Shown one piece after another: positions 9,251 through 17,426 of a stretch of DNA of 64,000 nucleotides. Origin of the DNA: Flavobacteriaceae bacterium (GTDB lineage: Bacteria > Bacteroidota > Bacteroidia > Flavobacteriales > Flavobacteriaceae); assembly GCA_030683815.1 (NCBI GenBank), contig JAUXPJ010000010.1, positions 1 to 64,000 on the forward strand, given 5' to 3'. How positions within the stretch are numbered: the first letter of the stretch is position 1; every line of letters begins with the position of its first letter. The notes below the pieces were generated by a model, which had not been told where the DNA came from, did not search any database, and was given only the letters and a program-made list of their open reading frames with translations. The position numbers and the translations under genes were made by a program.

Positions 9251-9747
9251 CTTGTACATCCCTAAATAGAGTTGACCGTCATTTAATACAAACAATGATA
9301 TTTTATAAATTCCATAGCATAACCAAAACCATACTATTTGTAAGCATAGCTTTTAAAGGCATTGGCAAGTTTATTTTATGCAAGAACATGAGTTTTAGCC
9401 GACATCTTTTGTATTTCATAGCAAAACAAGCTGTTTTCGCAGCGGCTGGCAGTGGAGCCTTCCCTAGTGCAACGAATTGGAAGGCGCACAATATGAAAAC
9501 AGCGTAGTTTTCAAGTAATAGAAAAGGAGTCTTGATTTTTTGGTTCGTTTTGCATCAAGGCAAAATGAACAGTAAGAAGCACTTGCTATAAATTTATAAC
9601 CAAATTGTATTCGATTTCCTACAATACAACAATACAACAGTTAGCAATTAGCCGTTAGTTATAAGTATGGATGACGGAAGTGTGATGAGAGAATAGGTAA
9701 AAGTGAAAAATTAAAAAAATGGTCAACCTATATCAGGGACATACAAC
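9251..9747. repeat. Gene-free segment with IS-like inverted ends
   Basis: The 575-base gap 9197-9771 has no convincing gene. Two 27-base segments, 9251-9277 and 9721-9747, are imperfect inverted repeats of each other (18 of 27 positions by eye), sharing TTGTA, TCCCT and GTTGACC, which resembles the ends of an insertion sequence. The 443 bases between them hold no transposase, only short frames and two hairpins. This could be a decayed or non-autonomous element at the end of the polysaccharide locus. I cannot name the IS family. Confidence 0.4.
9430..9503. repeat. Nested inverted repeat (structured DNA)
   Basis: GCTGTTTTC (9430-9438) faces GAAAACAGC (9495-9503), with a second stem CCTTCC (9458-9463) / GGAAGG (9479-9484) inside. 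A further hairpin follows at 9543-9570 (GTTCGTTTTGC against GCAAAATGAAC, one G-T pair). The nesting looks built rather than random, but no reading frame across it is convincing, so it is listed as a structured repeat. Confidence 0.5.
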
Positions 9748-9771
9748 ATACAACTTTTCACTCTTCACTTT

Positions 9772-11373
9772 TCACTGCTCATTGTTCCTCTTTCTAAATA
9801 CCGAAGATAACAACACCAATACCATCACAAAAATAGATATACGAGCAATATAATCTCCTTGTCGAGTATAAAAAGTAAAGTCTTTATTTAGTTGAATTTT
9901 TTCTTTTAAAACTCCTTTTTTACCGTATGGAATCGATTTTATAATATCTCCTTTCTGATTAATAACAGCTGAAATTCCGGTATTGGCAGAGCGGGCAATG
10001 GCACGTCTGTTTTCAATAGCGCGCAAAGAAGCAAAAGTCAAATGTTGTCGATGTCCTTCACTGGTACTCCACCACCCATCATTGGTAATAATCGCTAAAA
10101 AATCTGCCTTTTTATGAACGTATTTGGTAACATATTCACCATAAACCGATTCATAACAAATAATGGGTGCCGCATTAACAGGATTTGAGGTATAAGCAGT
10201 AAATACATCACGGTTTTTTTGAGGCGTTAAAGTGGCTACACTTCCGCCTAAATCAATCATCACATTGCCCAAAAGCGGTTCTACTACTGTGCGATACGGA
10301 ATATGTTCAACTCCCACCACCAATTTCGATTTGTGATAAATAGGCACATAATTGGTTTTATCGATTAAAAAGGCAGAATTATAACTGTTGTACCAAACAT
10401 TGCCTTTTTTGTAATAATTAGAAGTTGGAATACGATGCATCATCGCTTCTTGAGTAGAATAAAAACTGATTCCGCCTAAAAAATGCGTTTTGGGATATTG
10501 GTTGATAAAATCCTTTAAAATAAAATATTCAGCAGAGAAGTTAAACTCTTCAATTTCCGTGGCATTGGCAATTGAAGTTTCCGGTGCGATGATAAAAGTA
10601 ATTGTACTATCCATGGCAGTTTTGGTTAAAGCCACTAATTCATGGGCACTTTCTGCATTGGTTTTGTGATATTTTTCACTATAAGGATCAATATTGGGTT
10701 GTAAAACAAGCGCGTTAATATTTGCTCCTTTTTCCTGATATGAATGATACAGATATAAAGAAGCAAAAATTCCGATAATTACAATCGTACTTTGCAATAA
10801 CATTTGTTTGATTAAATAAGGTAGATTTTTATTTTGTTGATAGCTGATAAAGACACTAAAAATGCCGGCATTTACAATCCAAACCCAAAGAGTTCCGCCA
10901 AATATTCCGGTATATTCATACCATTGTACCCATTGGTAATACGATGCAAAACCATTTCCTAGGTTGAGCCATGGCCATGAAAAATCCCAATTTTGATGAA
11001 ACTTTTCAAAAGAAATCCATAAAGTAATTAAGAAAAGTAAGCTCAATTTTTGAGTAGTCCGTTTAGCCAGTAAATGATAAAATACGAAAACCAAGGTCAT
11101 CAACAAAGAATTGACGATGAGTGCAAAAAACATCCCAAAAGGCGTTGCGTACCAAATCCACCAGGTAGTTATGGAATTCCATGTCAAAAAAGTCAGATAA
11201 CTATAAGCAAATACTTTGCGTAATTTATGGTTTTCTGATGAGATTCTAATTTGATATTCTACCCATAAAAGTGGAACAAAAGCAACAAATAAGAATAATG
11301 GAAAACCGTAAGTTGGCCAGCTGATGGCTAATAATAAGCCGGATACAACGGATAACAGCAATTTATTTTTCAT
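9772..11373 (-). CDS. lnt: Apolipoprotein N-acyltransferase
   Basis: Adds the third acyl chain to the N-terminal cysteine of lipoproteins in the inner membrane. Residues 1-210 form about six to eight membrane segments (LLAISWPTYGFPLFLFVAFV at the start); a nitrilase-fold domain follows with the Glu-Lys-Cys triad visible as APETS (about E264), SKLVVGVEHIPY (about K348) and ICYES (about C405). The start at 11373 gives 533 residues. A longer frame runs 30 codons upstream, but that extension is translated from a palindromic intergenic repeat and was rejected. Confidence 0.95.
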   Translation of the reverse strand: MKNKLLLSVVSGLLLAISWPTYGFPLFLFVAFVPLLWVEYQIRISSENHKLRKVFAYSYLTFLTWNSITTWWIWYATPFGMFFALIVNSLLMTLVFVFYHLLAKRTTQKLSLLFLITLWISFEKFHQNWDFSWPWLNLGNGFASYYQWVQWYEYTGIFGGTLWVWIVNAGIFSVFISYQQNKNLPYLIKQMLLQSTIVIIGIFASLYLYHSYQEKGANINALVLQPNIDPYSEKYHKTNAESAHELVALTKTAMDSTITFIIAPETSIANATEIEEFNFSAEYFILKDFINQYPKTHFLGGISFYSTQEAMMHRIPTSNYYKKGNVWYNSYNSAFLIDKTNYVPIYHKSKLVVGVEHIPYRTVVEPLLGNVMIDLGGSVATLTPQKNRDVFTAYTSNPVNAAPIICYESVYGEYVTKYVHKKADFLAIITNDGWWSTSEGHRQHLTFASLRAIENRRAIARSANTGISAVINQKGDIIKSIPYGKKGVLKEKIQLNKDFTFYTRQGDYIARISIFVMVLVLLSSVFRKRNNEQ

Positions 11374-11416
11374 AAAAAAATATTCTAAATTAGGTAATTG
11401 TAAATCCCATCCTAAA

Positions 11417-11550
11417 TCCTTCCCCAAGGGAAGGACTTTTTTTTCTTTTATCTCACTCATCACTCATCTTAACGCTGGCGCGAGCATCTTGCTCGTGCCT
11501 TTACATTTATTTTAAATATTTATAATTAGTACGAGCGTCACGCTCGTACT
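11417..11550. repeat. Three palindromic intergenic hairpins
   Basis: Three separate hairpins lie upstream of lnt: TCCTTCCC/GGGAAGGA at 11417-11435, a GCGAGCA/TGCTCGT stem at 11478-11498 with one G-T pair on extension, and a perfect 10-base stem AGTACGAGCG/CGCTCGTACT at 11528-11550. None is followed by a clear T-run, so they look like REP-type palindromes rather than terminators. The rest of the 11374-11685 gap is unremarkable. Confidence 0.65.
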
Positions 11551-11685
11551 AGCGGATAACGTCATTTTAAATTGTTTTTTGTAAAAAAATTAACCATCAA
11601 ACGGACGATAAATTATCATCCAAAACTAATTGTCCCCAACGGGCTATTATATCTTAATTTTTTTCTTTATTCTAACTACTCACTT

Positions 11686-12750
11686 CTATTTAAAATACTC
11701 AAAGTCTATTTTTAAAGAAAAGACATTGGAGTATAAAGCATTTCCAACACTGGCAATATTGGTTAAAGCATAATCTAACTGTATGCCTTGATATTTAAAT
11801 CCGATTCCAAAATTGGGTTGAAAATTATAATTGCTTGTTTCATCAAATTGAAGTTCTTTTTGGATATTATTAACGCCTCCTCTGAGATATACAAGCTCTA
11901 AATAATCCAGTTGAAATCCCAATGCGGGCTCAATACTCACCAAATTGGCAGCAATAATATCATTGGTTTTGGTAAAACGGAGATTTAAATCGATTTCAGT
12001 AAGCAAGTTTAAATCGCGGTTGATTTCAAAGTTTCTGGCAATCCCGATTTGCGCTTTTGGCAGGGTGATTTCTACCGTTTCGGGCATTTCTTGATTTTGA
12101 CCAGGAATAGCATCGCGTATTTTTTCAAAACTTGCTTTGTCAATACTCCATGCGTTAAAGGTTGTGGTAATATCGCGCAGCATCAATCCATATTTCCATT
12201 GGTTTTGCTCATATTGCAAACCGATATCAAATCCCAGCCCCCATGAAGAAGCAAAATCACCAATAATCCTTCTGACAATTTTACTGTTTACACCAAACTT
12301 CAGGTTGTTAAACTTTAACTGACGGGCATAAGCAATATTGAGTGCATAGTCAGTAGCCGAAAATAAACTAATTCTGTTGTAATCGATATTTCCCTGACTG
12401 TCAATTAATTCAGTTGTGTTTAAAATATCATCTACTCCGAAACGAATTAACGAAATTCCCAAAGCGCTTTGGTCATCCAAAGAAAATGCATAAGCGGCAT
12501 AATCGTATTTGGCAATTCCGGCAAAATATTCGGCATGCATTAAACTGGCCTGATTTCCATCCAAAGAAAGCAATCCGGCCGGATTCCAATAAACTGAGTT
12601 TACATCTTTCGAAGTGGCAACTACCGCTTTACCCATCCCAAATGAAGCAGCATCAACCCCAATCGATAAAAATTCGTTCGAATATTTACGCGTTGTTTGC
12701 GAGAAAACGAGCGGCGAAATGAATAATATGATGAATAATAAATGTTTCAA
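11686..12750 (-). CDS. PorV/PorQ-family outer-membrane protein (PorV2-like)
   Basis: A 354-residue predicted beta-barrel with a signal peptide (MKHLLFIILFISPLVFSQ). The opening GVDAASFGMGKAVVATSKDV and VYWNPAGL is characteristic of PorV-type FadL-like proteins associated with the type IX secretion system. Alternating beta-strand patterns continue to the C-terminus, which ends in an aromatic-rich YFK. True PorV is an outer-membrane shuttle for T9SS cargo; this shorter paralogue type is commonly annotated PorV2, and its exact role is not established. It is an isolated minus-strand gene. Confidence 0.8.
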   Translation of the reverse strand: MKHLLFIILFISPLVFSQTTRKYSNEFLSIGVDAASFGMGKAVVATSKDVNSVYWNPAGLLSLDGNQASLMHAEYFAGIAKYDYAAYAFSLDDQSALGISLIRFGVDDILNTTELIDSQGNIDYNRISLFSATDYALNIAYARQLKFNNLKFGVNSKIVRRIIGDFASSWGLGFDIGLQYEQNQWKYGLMLRDITTTFNAWSIDKASFEKIRDAIPGQNQEMPETVEITLPKAQIGIARNFEINRDLNLLTEIDLNLRFTKTNDIIAANLVSIEPALGFQLDYLELVYLRGGVNNIQKELQFDETSNYNFQPNFGIGFKYQGIQLDYALTNIASVGNALYSNVFSLKIDFEYFK

Positions 12751-12972
12751 GAATTTTAAAAAGTTTACGCAAATATCATATTTATATTTAAAATCAAGAA
12801 TTTTTATTGAAAGATTTAAAGATTAAAAAAGGAATTGAGATTTTGCTCAACCAATTTATTTCAACTTTCTACATTAAAACTTTCAAACATTAAACGTATC
12901 ATTAAACATTTTCTTATTTTTACAGAAATTAAAATAATAAATTACTGTGTTTAATGAAAAAACAACCAAAAA

Positions 12973-13012
12973 ACACATCCCTAACCCCTCTCAAGAGGGG
13001 TTAGGGATGTGT
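12973..13012. repeat. Perfect 19-base-arm palindrome
   Basis: ACACATCCCTAACCCCTCT (12973-12991) is followed after two bases by its exact complement (12994-13012). It sits in the 294-base gap between two divergent genes, so it is not placed as a terminator for either. A longer relative with the same ACACAcc ends and CCCTCT centre occurs at 55328-55420, which supports a dispersed repeat family. The rest of the gap is AT-rich spacer. Confidence 0.85.
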
Positions 13013-13044
13013 AAATTGATATTTAAAATGATAAAAATCTACAT

Positions 13045-13788
13045 ATGATACTCAAAAAACACCTTCCTAATTTATTTACTTTTTTAAACTTATCCGCTGG
13101 TTTGGTTGGAATTTTATTTGCTCTGGAAAACCAGTTAGCAGCAGCAGCTATGATGGTTCTCTTGGGTATCTTTTTTGATTTTTTTGACGGATTCTTTGCC
13201 CGAATTTTAAAAGTGATGAGTGAATTTGGTAAACAATTAGATTCTTTAGCCGATTTGGTAACAAGCGGAGTAGTGCCGGGATTAATTATTTTCCAATTGT
13301 TAAAGCAATCATCAGTTTCTTGGGGTGGTAACGATGTGTTGAGTATGATACAAGCTGGAAATTATCTTCCTTTTATCGGATTAATTATTCCGTTAGCTTC
13401 GGCATATCGATTAGCTAATTTTAATATAGATGAACGCCAAACCTCCTCTTTTGTTGGTTTACCAACCCCAGCCAACGCTTTGTTAATTATTTCATTGCCA
13501 TTGATTATCGCTTACAGTCATCATGCAGAAATGATTACATTAATTCAAAAGCCCTATTTTTTAATCGGAATAACTTTAGTAGGTGCTACTTTATTAAATG
13601 CTGAAATTCCGTTATTTGCGTTGAAATTTAAAACCTACGGATTTAAAGAAAATGTGATAAAATACCTCTTTCTTTTATTGATAATTGTGTTGGTAAGTTG
13701 GCTGCAATTTATTGCAATCCCAATGATTATTGTACTGTATGTGTTGCTTTCGATAATCGAAAATTTATTTTTTAAGATTAAAGATTAA
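13045..13788 (+). CDS. pssA: CDP-diacylglycerol-serine O-phosphatidyltransferase
   Basis: Makes phosphatidylserine, the precursor of phosphatidylethanolamine, at the inner membrane. The CDP-alcohol phosphatidyltransferase signature is complete: FDGFFARILKVMSEFGKQLD followed by SLAD, near residues 46-70, with the paired aspartates that bind metal. About seven hydrophobic segments are seen, and the family-specific GLPTPANA loop occurs near residue 148. At 247 residues it matches the usual length. Confidence 0.93.
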   Translation: MILKKHLPNLFTFLNLSAGLVGILFALENQLAAAAMMVLLGIFFDFFDGFFARILKVMSEFGKQLDSLADLVTSGVVPGLIIFQLLKQSSVSWGGNDVLSMIQAGNYLPFIGLIIPLASAYRLANFNIDERQTSSFVGLPTPANALLIISLPLIIAYSHHAEMITLIQKPYFLIGITLVGATLLNAEIPLFALKFKTYGFKENVIKYLFLLLIIVLVSWLQFIAIPMIIVLYVLLSIIENLFFKIKD

Positions 13789-13804
13789 AGATTATGTGAA
13801 AAAT

Positions 13805-13835
13805 TTGTAAAACTACCAAAAATTGGTAACTTTAC
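13805..13835 (+). promoter_or_regulatory. parDE promoter with overlapping palindromic operator
   Basis: TTG (13805-13807), a 19-base spacer and TAACTTTA (13827-13834) form a Bacteroidota-type promoter with one mismatch in the -7 box. An inverted repeat overlies it: 13807-13819 and 13823-13835, 13-base arms with 2 mismatches, centred on ACCAA-AAA-TTGGT. This placement is what autoregulation by a ParD antitoxin would need. Confidence 0.7.
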
Positions 13836-13852
13836 ATGAAATTATAAATCCT

Positions 13853-14122
13853 ATGGGAAAGAACACATCCATATCGTTAGGTCATCATTTTGAAAATTTT
13901 ATAGAAGATAGTCTTTCAAAAGGCAGATTTCAAAATGCCAGTGAAGTTGTTAGAGCTGGATTACGACTATTAGAGGAAGATGAAAATCGCTTATTAGTTT
14001 TAAAAAATGCAATCCAAGAAGGAATTAATAGTGGTCGAGTTGAAAACTTCGATTCAAACAAATATCTTGAAATTTTAAGGGATAAGAAAATTGCAAATGG
14101 CGAAATATCATCTAACAAATAA
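13853..14122 (+). CDS. parD: ParD-type antitoxin
   Basis: An 89-residue ribbon-helix-helix antitoxin. The N-terminal strand MGKNTSISLGHHF and the helices FIEDSLSKGRFQNASEVVRA and LRLLEEDENRL match the ParD/CC2985 family; the C-terminal half is the likely toxin-binding tail. ATG at 13853 is chosen because an upstream TTG frame would begin inside the -7 box. It overlaps the toxin gene by 26 bases. It should neutralise the next product and repress the shared promoter. Confidence 0.88.
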   Translation: MGKNTSISLGHHFENFIEDSLSKGRFQNASEVVRAGLRLLEEDENRLLVLKNAIQEGINSGRVENFDSNKYLEILRDKKIANGEISSNK

Positions 14123-14390
14123 AGCTGTTGAAGATTTAGCGGAAATTTGGTATTATACTTATGAGGAATGGTCTGAAAATCAAGCGGATAAATATTACTT
14201 TTTACTTTTAGGTTCTTGTCAAGAAATAGCCGAAAATCCAAATAGAGGTAAAAAATATGATAAGGTTACAGAAAAGTTATTAGGTTATAAATCAAATCAA
14301 CATATTATTTTCTATATAATTCTTTCAAATGATGAAATTGAAGTTATAAGAATTCTTCATACTAGAATGGACTTGAAAAGTAAACTTTAA
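14097..14390 (+). CDS. parE: RelE/ParE-type toxin
   Basis: A 97-residue ParE-superfamily toxin: YHLTNKAVEDLAEIWYYTYE at the start, then PNRGKKYD, and the C-terminal strand pair IIFYIILSNDEIEVIRILHT with the family's conserved R-I-L-H. ParE members usually poison DNA gyrase, RelE members cleave mRNA; this sequence is closer to ParE. ATG at 14097 lies inside the antitoxin gene, and this overlap ties the two products together. Nothing in it looks broken. Confidence 0.88.
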   Translation: MAKYHLTNKAVEDLAEIWYYTYEEWSENQADKYYFLLLGSCQEIAENPNRGKKYDKVTEKLLGYKSNQHIIFYIILSNDEIEVIRILHTRMDLKSKL

Positions 14391-14482
14391 TAAAACGGTA
14401 ATGTGGTCAAAAATAGTTGGTGGATTTATTATCTTCACAACTTTACAACATTTTAACATTATTACTTTATAACTTAAAAAAC

Positions 14483-15217
14483 TTAAAGTCTTTTTTTCTT
14501 AAGTTCAAAAGATTCACCTAAATACACTCTGCGCACAACTTTATCAGCAGCTAATTCTGCCGGGGTACCTTCTTTAAGGATTTTTCCTTCAAACATCAAA
14601 TAGGTTCTATCGGTGATGGCTAAGGTTTCTTGAACGTTATGATCGGTAATTAAAATGCCAATATTCCTGTCTTTTAAATGGGCAACAATGCGTTGAATAT
14701 CTTCTACAGCAATCGGATCAACACCTGCAAATGGTTCATCTAACAAGATGAATTTTGGGTCGGATGCTAAGGCACGGGCAATTTCAGTTCTTCTGCGTTC
14801 TCCTCCCGACAATAAATCACCGCGATTTTTACGAACATGTCCCAATCCAAACTCTGCAATCAGTGATTCTAATTTTTCTAATTGTTCTTTTTCTGATGTA
14901 TAATTAAATTGTAATACAGACAAAAGATTCTCTTCAACGGTCATTTTTCTGAAAATGGAGGCTTCCTGCGCTAAATAACCAACACCTTTTTGAGCGCGTT
15001 TATACATCGGGTCAAAAGTAATTTCTTCATCATTTAAATAAATATGACCTTCGTTTGGCTGAATCATCCCAACAATCATATAAAAAGAAGTTGTTTTTCC
15101 GGCTCCATTTGGGCCGAGTAAACCTACAATTTCCCCTTGTTCCACTTGTAATGAAATGCCTTGTACAACAAGTCTGTTTCCATATTTTTTTTGAATATTT
15201 TCAGCGCGTAAAATCAT
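14483..15217 (-). CDS. lptB: LPS export ABC transporter ATP-binding protein
   Basis: The ATPase that powers lipopolysaccharide extraction by LptFG. Motifs appear in order: Walker [13 protein letters not shown] (about residue 34), Q-loop [19 protein letters not shown], signature [16 protein letters not shown], Walker [14 protein letters not shown] and the switch His in LITDHN. ATG at 15217 gives 244 residues, the family length; the frame extends further but only through the spacer. It is the last gene of a four-gene run starting at kdsD. Confidence 0.95.
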   Translation of the reverse strand: MILRAENIQKKYGNRLVVQGISLQVEQGEIVGLLGPNGAGKTTSFYMIVGMIQPNEGHIYLNDEEITFDPMYKRAQKGVGYLAQEASIFRKMTVEENLLSVLQFNYTSEKEQLEKLESLIAEFGLGHVRKNRGDLLSGGERRRTEIARALASDPKFILLDEPFAGVDPIAVEDIQRIVAHLKDRNIGILITDHNVQETLAITDRTYLMFEGKILKEGTPAELAADKVVRRVYLGESFELKKKRL

Positions 15218-15227
15218 CTTTATTATT

Positions 15228-15578
15228 TTATTGAGTATTATTTTCCAGTGCTTCCCAAAACTCATAAGCTCTGCGTAAATGAGGAACTACAATGGTTCCG
15301 CCCACTAAAGTGGCAATTGACATGGTTTCCATCATTTCTTCTTTAGTTACTCCTTCTTTGAAGCAAGTTTCTAAATGGTATTTGATACAATCATCACAAC
15401 GCAATACGGCAGAAGCTACCAATCCCAATAATTCTTTGGTTTTGATATCTAAATGTCCTTTTTGATAAGCATTGGTATCGATGTTAAAAATCCTTTTAAT
15501 AACTAGGTTGTTATTGGATAATATTTTATCGTTCATTTTCTGACGGTAAGCATTGAAATCATCTACAGGATTACTCAT
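15228..15578 (-). CDS. Carboxymuconolactone decarboxylase / AhpD-like protein
   Basis: A 116-residue all-helical protein of the CMD family with the AhpD-type redox pair CDDC followed by [12 protein letters not shown] (about residues 74-89). These pairs usually support peroxidase-linked or disulfide reductase chemistry; the substrate is unknown. It overlaps tatC by 8 bases and ends 10 bases before lptB, so it is co-transcribed with envelope genes, a neighbourhood that does not by itself give the role. Confidence 0.88.
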   Translation of the reverse strand: MSNPVDDFNAYRQKMNDKILSNNNLVIKRIFNIDTNAYQKGHLDIKTKELLGLVASAVLRCDDCIKYHLETCFKEGVTKEEMMETMSIATLVGGTIVVPHLRRAYEFWEALENNTQ

Positions 15579-16389
15579 TGGTCAATTCTTTTTTTTGTTT
15601 ATTTTTATAAACTACTACTGATATTAAAATACTAATTTCATATAATATTAATATGGGTATGGCTACAATAATTTGGCTGACAATATCAGGAGGAGTTATA
15701 ATAGCTGCTAAAATTAAAACGCCTACTAAGGCATGTTTTCTATAAGTTCTTAAAAATGCAGGTGTTACAACGCCAAATTTGGTTAAAAAATAAATAATAA
15801 TTGGTAACTCAAATATAACACCTGAAACTAATACTGATGTTTTGAGTAAACTCATATAAGAATCAATATCAATATTGCTGAGTACTTGGTCTGAAACTCG
15901 ATAAGCCCCTAAAAAGTTAATGGATAATGGTGTAATGATATAATATCCAAAAAGCACTCCTATAAAGAATAAAAAAGATGAAATAAAGACAAAGCTTGCT
16001 GCATATTTTTTTTCAGTTTCATATAATGCCGGACTGATAAAGAGCCATAATTGCCATAAAATGAAGGGAAAAGCTATAATGATTCCTGCAATGATAGATG
16101 TCCACATATGCGCATTGAACTGTCCGCTCATGGTTCTACTTTGTACTACAAAAGGAATTTCATCAATACACAAACCTTCTGTTCCAAAATATCTTGATAC
16201 CTCACAAAAGAAGCGATAGGTAACAAAATTGGGATCTTTAGGTCCAAAAATAATCACATCAAAAATGAAATTCTTAAAGAAAAAAGCCACCACAGCTACT
16301 ATAAATACAGCAAGGGCAATTTTGAATAAGCGTCTTCTCAATTCGTCGAGATGGCCTAAAAACGACATCTCTTTAGTGCTTTCTTTCAT
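15571..16389 (-). CDS. tatC: Sec-independent protein translocase TatC
   Basis: The core receptor of the twin-arginine system, with six membrane segments. The family opening MSFLGHLDELRRRLFK, the cytoplasmic-face pattern FPFILWQLWLFISPALYETEKK and GVIFELP are all present. At 272 residues it is of normal size. A short insert with two cysteines (about residues 66-76) lies in the first periplasmic loop. Its start abuts the kdsD stop with no gap. No tatA or tatB is in the window. Confidence 0.95.
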   Translation of the reverse strand: MKESTKEMSFLGHLDELRRRLFKIALAVFIVAVVAFFFKNFIFDVIIFGPKDPNFVTYRFFCEVSRYFGTEGLCIDEIPFVVQSRTMSGQFNAHMWTSIIAGIIIAFPFILWQLWLFISPALYETEKKYAASFVFISSFLFFIGVLFGYYIITPLSINFLGAYRVSDQVLSNIDIDSYMSLLKTSVLVSGVIFELPIIIYFLTKFGVVTPAFLRTYRKHALVGVLILAAIITPPDIVSQIIVAIPILILYEISILISVVVYKNKQKKELTNE

Positions 16390-17355
16390 CTAAAAAATAC
16401 CTTCTTTTATAATGTCATGCAAGTGAACAACACCCACATAAACTTTATTTTTGGTTACTAAGATTTGAGAAATATTATAAGTTTCCATAGTGTCGAGTGC
16501 TTCAATTGCCATGGAATCTACGTCAATAGTTTTTGGATGAAAACTCATGATATCTTTAGCCGTTAAAGTAGTGAAATTTTCACAGTTTTTTAACATTCTT
16601 CGGATGTCACCATCTGTTATAATTCCGATAATTTGGTTGTTATCAATTACCGCTGTTGCGCCTAATCGTTTTTCACTAATTTCAACAATAACATCTTTAA
16701 TATTGGAAGAAGGAAGTACTTGTGGAACCTGATTTTTAGCAACTAAATCGCTCACACGTAAATACAATTTTTTTCCTAAAACGCCACCAGGATGGTATTT
16801 AGCAAAATCACTGCTGGAAAATCCGTTTAGTTCTTGAAGACAAACAGCCAAAGCATCACCTAAAACTAATTGTGCAGTTGTAGAGCTGGTTGGAGCTAAA
16901 TTATTTGGACAGGCCTCTTTTTCTACAAATGAATTGAGTGTAAAGTCTGCATTTTGACCTAAATAGGAATCAATATTACCTGTAATCGCAATTATTTTAT
17001 TGCCATAATTTTTAATCAGCGGAATTAAAACTTTGATTTCTGGTGTATTTCCACTTTTAGATAAACAAATAACTACATCATCTTTCTGAATATTGCCTAA
17101 ATCGCCATGAATAGCATCGGCTGCATGCATAAAAACCGCCGGTGTTCCCGTTGAATTAAAAGTGGCTACAATTTTAGTGGCGATATTGGCGCTTTTTCCA
17201 ATACCGGTAACAATTACACGTCCGTTAGAATCATAGATAAATTGAACTGCCTTTTGAAAGGCTTCATCAATAAAATTGACTAAATTGCCAATAGCATCGC
17301 TTTCGAGTTGGATAGTTTGTTTTGCAATAGCTATAATATTATCTTTGTTTTCCAA
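16390..17355 (-). CDS. kdsD: Arabinose-5-phosphate isomerase
   Basis: Converts ribulose-5-phosphate to arabinose-5-phosphate, the first step to Kdo for lipopolysaccharide. It has an SIS domain (about 30-170) with GIGKSANIATKIVATFNSTG, HGDLG and SKSGNTPE, then two CBS domains (about 205-320) with IIGIITDGDIRRML. The 321-residue length is standard for the KpsF/GutQ family. It leads an operon with tatC, the AhpD-like gene and lptB. Confidence 0.93.
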   Translation of the reverse strand: MENKDNIIAIAKQTIQLESDAIGNLVNFIDEAFQKAVQFIYDSNGRVIVTGIGKSANIATKIVATFNSTGTPAVFMHAADAIHGDLGNIQKDDVVICLSKSGNTPEIKVLIPLIKNYGNKIIAITGNIDSYLGQNADFTLNSFVEKEACPNNLAPTSSTTAQLVLGDALAVCLQELNGFSSSDFAKYHPGGVLGKKLYLRVSDLVAKNQVPQVLPSSNIKDVIVEISEKRLGATAVIDNNQIIGIITDGDIRRMLKNCENFTTLTAKDIMSFHPKTIDVDSMAIEALDTMETYNISQILVTKNKVYVGVVHLHDIIKEGIF

Positions 17356-17395
17356 AATTATAGTGTTAAGAAAAATATTTTTTATAAATTTAGTA

Positions 17396-17403
17396 CAAAA
17401 GTA
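17396..17403 (-). promoter_or_regulatory. -7 box of the kdsD operon promoter
   Basis: Read on the minus strand this is TACTTTTG, an exact TANNTTTG match. No well-spaced TTG is clear: the nearest is 21 bases upstream. The predicted start of transcription is about 30 bases before the kdsD ATG. Confidence 0.55.
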
Positions 17404-17426
17404 TCCAATTTAGATTAATTATAGCA

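Noticed and set aside
9295-9507. Overlapping frames on both strands as a small gene
   Set aside because: They cover the nested hairpin, have no recognisable domain, and their ends follow the palindrome arms.
11374-11463. N-terminal extension of Lnt
   Set aside because: The added 30 codons are translated from a palindromic repeat; the Met at 11373 begins the first membrane segment.
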